Positions 57,458-64,000 of a stretch of DNA of 64,000 nt are shown piece by piece (positions within the stretch are counted from its first letter, which is position 1; each line of letters starts with the position of its first letter). The notes beneath the pieces were generated by a model. That model did not search any database. It saw only the letters and a list, made by a program, of their open reading frames with translations, and had not been told where the DNA came from. The DNA lies in NCBI GenBank assembly GCA_016648135.1, contig JADDOH010019468.1, positions 1 through 64,000 of the forward strand. The letters run 5' to 3'. This stretch comes from Agrypnia vestita. Its lineage: Eukaryota > Arthropoda > Insecta > Trichoptera > Phryganeidae. The translations under genes were made by a program, and so were the position numbers.

Positions 57458-58412
57458 GGTAACTCAAATTTATGTTGATACAATCGACCCTAAGTGATAA
57501 ATTTTAATAACAATATTCATTTATTTAACGCCCTCGTGAGCTTTTATAAAATACACAAAATATAGATTTAAAAAAATAACATAAGACAGATATACAGTTA
57601 AATGGTACAAGTAAATATAATAGAATTGTGTAAATTTAAATTGCTGTTAAAAGATTCAAGTACACCTTATAGATTTGTGTAAATTAAAAAGAGAAGTTTA
57701 AGTAATTAGAAGAAAAAGAAAAATTTATTATCCATTTCCATTTAGTTGAGATGTAAAGAATTGTATCAACTTTGTCCTATACACAGTTATATTATCAGCA
57801 AAAATGTCAGCCGCCTCTGCATGTTCATTCCCTAATGAGTGTAGTCTGGGGATTATAGAGTTTGCTAATGTATTAGTTCTGACATTTCCACTATAATAGA
57901 ATAATGCACTGTGTCTTGATGACCTCAATGGGGCGTATAAGTCGATCAGACTAACAATCTGGGGGCAATCAATCATGCTATTTATGATCCTTTACAGAAA
58001 TATATTCATACAATTCTCAAAAACTCTGTCGTAAAAGACCTGAAGGCTTGCTAATGTCTAAAATGGTTTTGGCAAGAGAGAATAAGAAACATCGCGGTCA
58101 ATTACTTTAAAATGTGTCGTAAGCATTATTTTCTAATGTCCGCGAGTTATGATCTGCATTCGGCGCGATCCGACAGCCGCACACTCTTTAGAAAAGTGAA
58201 AGGGCGCTTGTTGCAGTGCTCGGATCGTGATCCAGCATCCACAAAAGGCCGGAGATGATGGACCAGGCCGTTGGCTAACTTCTAATTAATTAGTCCACAG
58301 TGACATCATCTTCCTCGCGCACTAATACGGCGGCTGACATTTGCGCTTTGACAGGTTCTCGATTTATTCATTTTTTTGGCGGGTCTCGTCAGTCTAGCCG
58401 TCAATTAGTTAC
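57458..58412. other. A+T-rich interval without recognisable gene
   Basis: Nothing is recognised. Local G+C-richer sequence at 58150-58400 has no open frame of note. Confidence 0.4.
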
Positions 58413-58981
58413 AGTTACAGCCAATAAACTAAACATCAAAAATTTACATATAATTCGAGGTTCCAAAAATTGTCAATAGATGTCTACCTGGCCCCGGAAA
58501 ATGGAAATAAATATTTTCTTCAATAACTTTTCTAAAAAAATATATAGAAAAAAACTAAAAACGCAGAAAGATATATCACGTTAACTTGTAAAGATTTTAT
58601 TAAATATAATTTTTTTTTACATCCTCATTGCGAAGCCACGCCCAAATCCGCGAAATTTTGAGCGATTTTTTTTTAAATTATATTTGATAAGTTTTCTCAA
58701 AATAGTGATAAAAAATAAATAAAAATGCCGAAAGATAGATAACGTTAAATTCTACAGATTGTGATTTTAAGAATAAGAATTAAAAATTTTCCCGCGAAGC
58801 CACAGTCAAAACTACAAAACTCGGATGAAAGCGGACGTAATACTGAGGTCTGTAATTGTACCAAAATTATTTTCAATACGATCGATAGAGACACTATTTT
58901 CCTATCGATCGAGATATCGATGACTAAAATAGAATGACGCGTTTAGAAGTTACAGCCAATAAACTAAACATCAAAAATTTA
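58413..58981. repeat. 34-bp direct repeat flanking a degenerate internal repeat
   Basis: An identical 34-bp sequence starting AGTTACAGCCAATAAACTAA occurs at 58413-58446 and 58948-58981. Between them two related stretches (58500-58600, 58680-58780) share GAAAGATA and ACGTTAA phrases. Confidence 0.8.
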
Positions 58982-60339
58982 CCGATATAGTCGAGATTTT
59001 AACGTACAGTAATATTTTTATGTATGGGAAAGGTAGGCATAGCGAGCGAGCACCCGTTTGCTATAAAATAATGGTGACAAAGCAACCGTGCAGAGACGTT
59101 GCTTTCGGATTTTAGCCAGCGCGTCACCACGTTTCCAAAGTGTTGCATTTTTTACTATGCCTGTTGGCGTCAAAACCATTTTTTTTATTCGACCTGTTGA
59201 CAATTTGTTTATTTAAAAATAAAAAAATGTTCGATACGTAACTATGGTAAATTTACTGGTTTTATTGGACAGCTTTAAAAATTCCGCATATTTTTAAAAA
59301 TTTAGATACGAACGAATATTCTCACTAGTTCAAATTAAGTTAAAGGGGGTGTAGGGCGGACGACTTCAACGAAACGTCGAGAATTGTCTCTCGGAAAAAC
59401 ATACGGTTCGTAACCATTTACAGTTAAAAAAGATACCTCTATATTTTTAAAGCGGAGTATTAAGCAATATATTTTTTAATGTATACATGAAATTCTTATG
59501 GATTATTTTAACATATTGTATACTAGAATACGCCTGAAAATCTTTTTTTTTATTCTTTTCATATACCAGTATACACTTTAACAATATTTTGTATATGCAT
59601 GAATGGTCTAAGAATACAATTACGGGATTTTGTCCCCAGGGGGATGATTAATTAACTAAGATAAATTATTAAAGTCTCACAGAGATAAAATCCAGCAACT
59701 GTGTTCTTATAACATACCTAAATATAAAAATGTTATGATCGCTTACGTTTGATAATCAATAACGATAAGTAGAAGAAAATACCTTTCTAATACAATAAGT
59801 TACGCAACAAAGGAATATAAAATGTATTAGCAGTTAGTTTAAGAAGCTTCAGGTGTAATTGTTAATTAAGATAAATGTGTTCTCAGGTATATCACCTTTC
59901 TTCGTCACTTAAACATTTCTCTTAGTTGTGCAACACTGCACGGTAAGGCGCGCTCTTTTTATATAATATCTCAGTTTGAGTCGAGTGTGGCTTAACACGG
60001 TGTTGCAGATCACCATACAAATGGGATATTAGAAATGTCACCATGACGTGCAAAATTGAACAGATCATGGGCCACTAGCGGTCAACGTGAGAACGTACGT
60101 ATGAAATGGCAATTGACTTGCGCGCGCGGCTTTCAGTGTGATTCGGTTCCCATGCCATGGTATTTAAACATGTTCATTATTTAACCATTATTTGATTAAC
60201 TTTGCAACATCGAAGGACATTTAAGAAGTCGATATTAATAATAGATCTCATATGATCCAAATTGATTTGTTATTTAAACTACAACAAGGAACTATGGAAT
60301 GATTAGTCCAAAAGTTGCGCAGTTGTTATTGTTGATTAC
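58982..60339. other. A+T-rich interval without recognisable gene
   Basis: I recognise nothing. CGACTTCAACGAAACGTCGAGA near 59360 is isolated. Confidence 0.4.
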
Positions 60340-62406
60340 GGTCTCGTTCAGACACGCGGGAATCGTGCGATTGCAAATCGCGCGTTTCAAAACGCGTGAT
60401 TTGTGTCATGTGTTCAGACAGCCGCGGTTAAAAAGCGATTTGTGTGCGCGCACGAATAATAAACGTCAGTTTGACAGCTCCGGTGCCGTTCTCCATCTTT
60501 GAATATCAGAGATAAATTCGCTCATTACAACGTGAACGACCGCCGTCTTCCATGGCAAGACACAAAAATATCATTTTGTCAGTTCATTTTTGGTGAATAA
60601 ATACCTACTTACCTAAAATACTATTTTTTTCCAACGTGTCTTCACCATTTCCAAATATCTCCATCAACTCCTGCCAAGCTTGGTTCTTGACAATTTTATT
60701 TGAGTAATCCTCACACTGAAGATCCCATATTGCAGGTCTTTTCTCCACTTCATCAATAAAAAGTTCAGTGTCCAAGCGATCCCTAACGAGCTCACGAGAG
60801 AACGCGATTCTATTTTCTAGCGGTTGAGTGGCGGGCACCGGGGGGTTTAAGGCGGCACAGCCGATTCACAAACATGCATAGCTGTCAAATTACATCGATA
60901 GATCATGTCCTTTCAAGCCGTGCGCGACATGTCATCCGAGCGCAAATCGAATAAAAATTACACGTTCGTTACATATTTATGGTAAATACGTTGCTAAAAC
61001 AGTAAGGCTTTGCTAGAAAGAGATGGTCATATATTCTTCGCTTTCGTCCGCGTCCGCGTCCACAGAAGTACCTCAAGTATCAAAAAATTTACTTATTTAA
61101 CTTTAGACAAATGATCTTATATTATTTGAGTCGACTTATTATTTTCCGTAAATAATTTAAGAATCATAGTAATAATTCTGAACTCCATTTTAAATCAATG
61201 CATATCGTAATATGAGAATAACAAAACAATTACCTAGCCCCACGAACGTACTGCGTATATCAAAATGTATTATTTTATCTATCGACAAATTCCCGTATTT
61301 TATTTACGTCCAATTATTACTTACTGTATAGAATTTAAAAAACATATTAATAATTCTGAAATACTTTTCATATCATAATGAATACCGTTAATATTAAACA
61401 AGAAATAAATACATGGGAGACGTGAACGCGCATGCGCACGGCGCGTACAGTATGTATCTTGATACCTCAAATAATCTGGAACAATTGTTGAAATTAGGAT
61501 AATACCGAAACTGACATGTGACGCATGTTCAAAGTTTAAAAAGGATGAAACCGTTCGAAAATCCATATAAAAACTTAATATATGGGAGATATCAATTGTT
61601 TTTGAGCGTATTATATAATAATAATTCATATAAATGTCAAATTTGGCGTAGAAGTACGTTTAATAGTGAAATAAATTACGAGAAATATTCGGCCACATGA
61701 ACACGCCTGACCTCTGCCGCGGCCAGACGGCATATGAAAGGCATTTTGACATATAGGATGTCGTCTTTCATACTTTAGAATTTTTATTTTAAAATAATAA
61801 TTATCGTGTTTTTAATAAAAAAATGAAGCTTTTCAATAGTGAATGAAGACTCAAAGTGCGAATATAGATACAATATATCGTTTGAGATCATATTTTTATA
61901 TGATTAAACAAGATTTGAAAATTATCAAAATTACTGCATGTTTGAAACACTATAACGTTATAAATATAAAATATTTCTTAATTTCCTACGTACGGATTCT
62001 AGATAATTAAGTAAACTTTATACGTATAAAAAACATATTATGCTTACATACAAATATTTAACACACGTCTCATTGCCGTAGAACATTAAAAACGTTTTTT
62101 TTGCCGCAGCCTGTGGATTAATGCCTATATTTTCTTAATTATTGTAAATAATGTTCAGTTTATTACTTTTATATAAGAACAAAGGTTCTATCTAAGTTAT
62201 TGCCCAAAAAAAATGCAATCTATCATATAAATTCTGATATAAATGAATAATAAAAACCCACATTTTCGTAAAAAACGCCGAAATATGCATTTGCAGTGAA
62301 TGTACCGCCTTAATTAACGATTACATACAAACCTACATAAATAAGACCCGCGCAGATCCCACGCGATTCTGAAACTGCGCGGTTCCCGCTGTGTCTGAAC
62401 AAGCCC
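60340..62406. mobile_element. Harbinger-like DNA transposon, non-autonomous
   Basis: The ends are inverted: GGTCTCGTTCAGACACGCGG at 60340 and the complement of GGGCTTGTTCAGACACAGCG ending at 62406. Both are flanked by TAC (60337-60339, 62407-62409), a 3-bp duplication as in PIF/Harbinger. A MADF exon lies just inside the left end on the minus strand, the typical second protein of insect Harbingers. No HARBI1-type nuclease is recognisable in the remaining 1.5 kb, so transposition would need help in trans. Confidence 0.7.
60607..60838 (-). CDS. MADF-domain exon of the Harbinger-like element
   Basis: From Met at 60838 the minus strand encodes about 75 residues. A short leader (MPATQPLENRIAF) is followed by a MADF/Myb-SANT-like DNA-binding segment: DTELFIDEVEKRPAIWDL, YSNKIVKNQAWQELMEIFG. 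The conserved W of 'IWD' and 'AWQEL' are present. After ...EKNSIL the DNA reads TTTTAG|GTAAGT (donor at 60607-60612), so this looks like a first exon; the frame runs into a stop if the intron is not removed. In Harbinger elements this protein helps bring the transposase to DNA and into the nucleus. Later exons were not found. Confidence 0.7.
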
Positions 62407-62442
62407 TACAACCTATTCCGAATGCGGCAGTGTAGATAATGT

Positions 62443-62697
62443 ATGGAATGTAATTCAAATTGTGTTGGTCGATGTGCAAAGCATCACAAAACATGCGCCT
62501 ATGTATCTTTAAGAACTCTGTACCCTAGACGCTTGAATGATGGACGCCAAATTATAAGGTCAGCCAGTTCAGCTGCAGGAAGAATCGTGGAACGCATCAA
62601 CCATTGCCAGAAGACTAAGTTTAGTGAACGAGCATTTCAATTGCGAGCCCAAAGGTGTGGGGCAACTATCCTTTGTAGTATACGTCTTTCCATTTAA
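62443..62697 (+). CDS. Unrecognised 84-codon open frame
   Basis: This open frame has fairly balanced amino-acid use (VERINHCQKTKFSERAFQLR near the end), Cys-rich at the start (MECNSNCVGRCAKHH). It lies between the Harbinger-like element and the hairpin element, and its last codons overlap the hairpin. I do not recognise the sequence and cannot exclude chance. Confidence 0.2.
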   Translation: MECNSNCVGRCAKHHKTCAYVSLRTLYPRRLNDGRQIIRSASSAAGRIVERINHCQKTKFSERAFQLRAQRCGATILCSIRLSI

Positions 62698-62853
62698 GAA
62701 ATGCAATCGAATTAGTACGTGTAAGCCGTGAGTGCGGCGCACATTGTTTCGTTGTGTTAGTGTTTACGGGTATAAATACCAACACAACAAAACACTGTGC
62801 CCCGTACGCACGGCTTACACATACTAATTCGATTGTATTTCTTAAATGGAAAG
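62686..62853. mobile_element. 168-bp hairpin element
   Basis: Two arms of about 80 bp are nearly perfect inverted copies. They meet at the central palindrome GGGTATAAATACC. The outer ends are CTTTCCATTTAAGAAAT and its complement. This is a MITE/foldback structure of unknown family. The central TATAAATA is self-complementary and need not be a promoter. Confidence 0.75.
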
Positions 62854-63326
62854 AGGTCTACGGAACAGTGCACTAGAAACATTGTTTAAAAAATATAAAC
62901 CAACATATATCACGTACATGTGTACTGTACAATGTCCGATAAAATAACGAGTCCGAATTTTAAACATTTTTTTGAATAATTAAACTGATTAAAAAAATTC
63001 ATTCATGATTATTATTGTATTTTTATCAGGAATACGCTCTATCCCAGTGTGATTGATGGTCAAGAAATGGGCCAGTTATTGATTACACAGATTCCTAATG
63101 TATTATTAAAGAAATTTATTAAAAGCATTAAAAAATAGCTAAAAACGCACCTAATTGAAAAATCATTTCCTTAAGTTTGCAATTTTCATTCTAAAGTAAG
63201 ACAATATAATTTTTTTTTGTAAAGCGCCTGTACGATGACGAACGTCTTGTCACCATCGTACGCGGGTCGGATATTAGAAAGAAAGATTTTCCTTTCCAAT
63301 CGCCGCCGATTAATGATTAACCGTAA
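62854..63326. other. A+T-rich interval without recognisable gene
   Basis: Nothing is recognised apart from a short inverted motif near 63230-63262 (GTACGATG...CATCGTAC). Confidence 0.4.
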
Positions 63327-63488
63327 ATGACACCCGAGATACACTGGGCCAAAGCTAACTACGACACAGTGGACAAATTGTTCTCGCGGTTTCCTGGTAA
63401 GTCGGGTGCCGCTTCAATCGAGATTCTCCTGGCTTCGTCGAATCCGGAACAGTTGGTGTGTCTCTTCCGGAAGGCTAAATTGAACTGA
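63327..63488 (+). CDS. Small open frame of 53 codons with coding-like composition
   Basis: From ATG at 63327 to TGA at 63488 the frame reads MTPEIHWAKANYDTVDKLFS and later ASIEILLASSNPEQLVCLF. G and C at third positions and protein-like composition contrast with the A+T-rich surroundings. I do not know the family. The opposite strand is also open here (63359-63697), and the local G+C rise alone can create such frames. It could be an exon of a larger gene, or chance. Confidence 0.25.
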   Translation: MTPEIHWAKANYDTVDKLFSRFPGKSGAASIEILLASSNPEQLVCLFRKAKLN

Positions 63489-64000
63489 TGTTGAACACAC
63501 ACGAAGAGGAATGTCGGATGCTGCGCAGATTTTTTAAAAATTCGAATCCTGGCTAGCGATTGGCGCAGAACACATCGGGCGCCAGCCCAACCAATCAAAT
63601 CTTGGCGCGGCCCGCGCGCGGCGATTACGAAACAGCGCCGTTGAGATGAAATTTTTACGAAAAGTATCATTAAAACGAACATAGGTATGTAAATCATTTC
63701 TCAAAACGATCAGAGTGAGTTTCAAACAGTAATTGCAGATGTATTCCAAGGCATTATTTTTCATTATATCCTATTCTATCAGATCTCTTGACCAGGGTCA
63801 CCATCGGAAAAAGTATAACCTAAATTTTACCACGTTTTTTATAATAGGTATTAATATATATTGTAACGCTTTTTTACATCGGTGATATGAACGAGTACAG
63901 TCAGAGAATAATTAACATGTGCACTGTAGATTACGAATTACTACGAAGTGTAATATAATTCTTCCATCTATTCACACCATGCAATGGTAAATGTCAGCAT
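63489..64000. other. Interval to the window end, no gene recognised
   Basis: A G+C-rich stretch at 63550-63640 is followed by A+T-rich sequence. No feature is supported. Confidence 0.4.

Noticed and set aside
60340..62406. Possibility that the MADF exon is a host MADF-domain gene
   Set aside because: It lies inside matching terminal inverted repeats with a 3-bp duplication, the expected place of the Harbinger accessory gene.

Overview
This is A+T-rich, gene-poor eukaryotic DNA, almost certainly from an insect. The evidence is a cecropia-type mariner, a Gypsy LTR element, Penelope-like (PLE) and RTE-like retroelement pieces, a BEL/Pao protease remnant, a Harbinger-like element with a MADF exon, and tRNA-like SINE sequences. 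The order of insect cannot be fixed from the sequence. I found no convincing host gene. Nearly everything recognisable is mobile DNA or its remains.

Layout. 1-5417 holds two damaged mariners (1-595 and 3828-5111, minus strand) and a promoter-bearing LTR-like repeat near 2486-3015. 5418-24033 is block A, which ends in a 9-bp microsatellite followed by 20 Ns (24034-24053). 24054-28781 is the 5' part of a Gypsy element on the minus strand: LTR 28226-28781, tRNA-Leu-type primer site, gag, and pol cut by the gap at the start of integrase. 28782-49094 is block B, a second direct copy of block A. 49095-64000 is single-copy here and holds an LTR-like repeat, a PLE fragment, RTE-like and BEL/Pao remnants, a TTAA-bounded element (56541-57457), a Harbinger-like element (60340-62406) and a hairpin element (62686-62853).

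Blocks A and B share the same order of elements: a foldback element with an RTE-like fragment, two inverted-repeat elements, a longer TIR element, 170-bp repeats, a Tc1-like transposase fragment, a PLE GIY-YIG fragment, a hAT-like end, a tRNA-like SINE and the microsatellite. They differ by indels. B alone carries an intact mariner (transposase 32766-33785), six identical 61-bp repeats, a SINE, and an inverted-repeat insertion with a hammerhead-ribozyme motif in each arm. A alone keeps the right half of the 1.3-kb TIR element. The homology starts exactly at the Gypsy LTR edge in B and ends exactly at the contig edge of A. This fits two haplotypes of one locus scaffolded end to end better than a real tandem duplication.

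No operon-like or pathway-like gene set is present. The two open, apparently undamaged gene sets are the mariner transposase and the Gypsy gag plus truncated pol. The Gypsy gag-pol overlap contains a correctly phased slippery heptamer for -1 frameshifting. The remaining intervals are A+T-rich DNA in which I recognise nothing.
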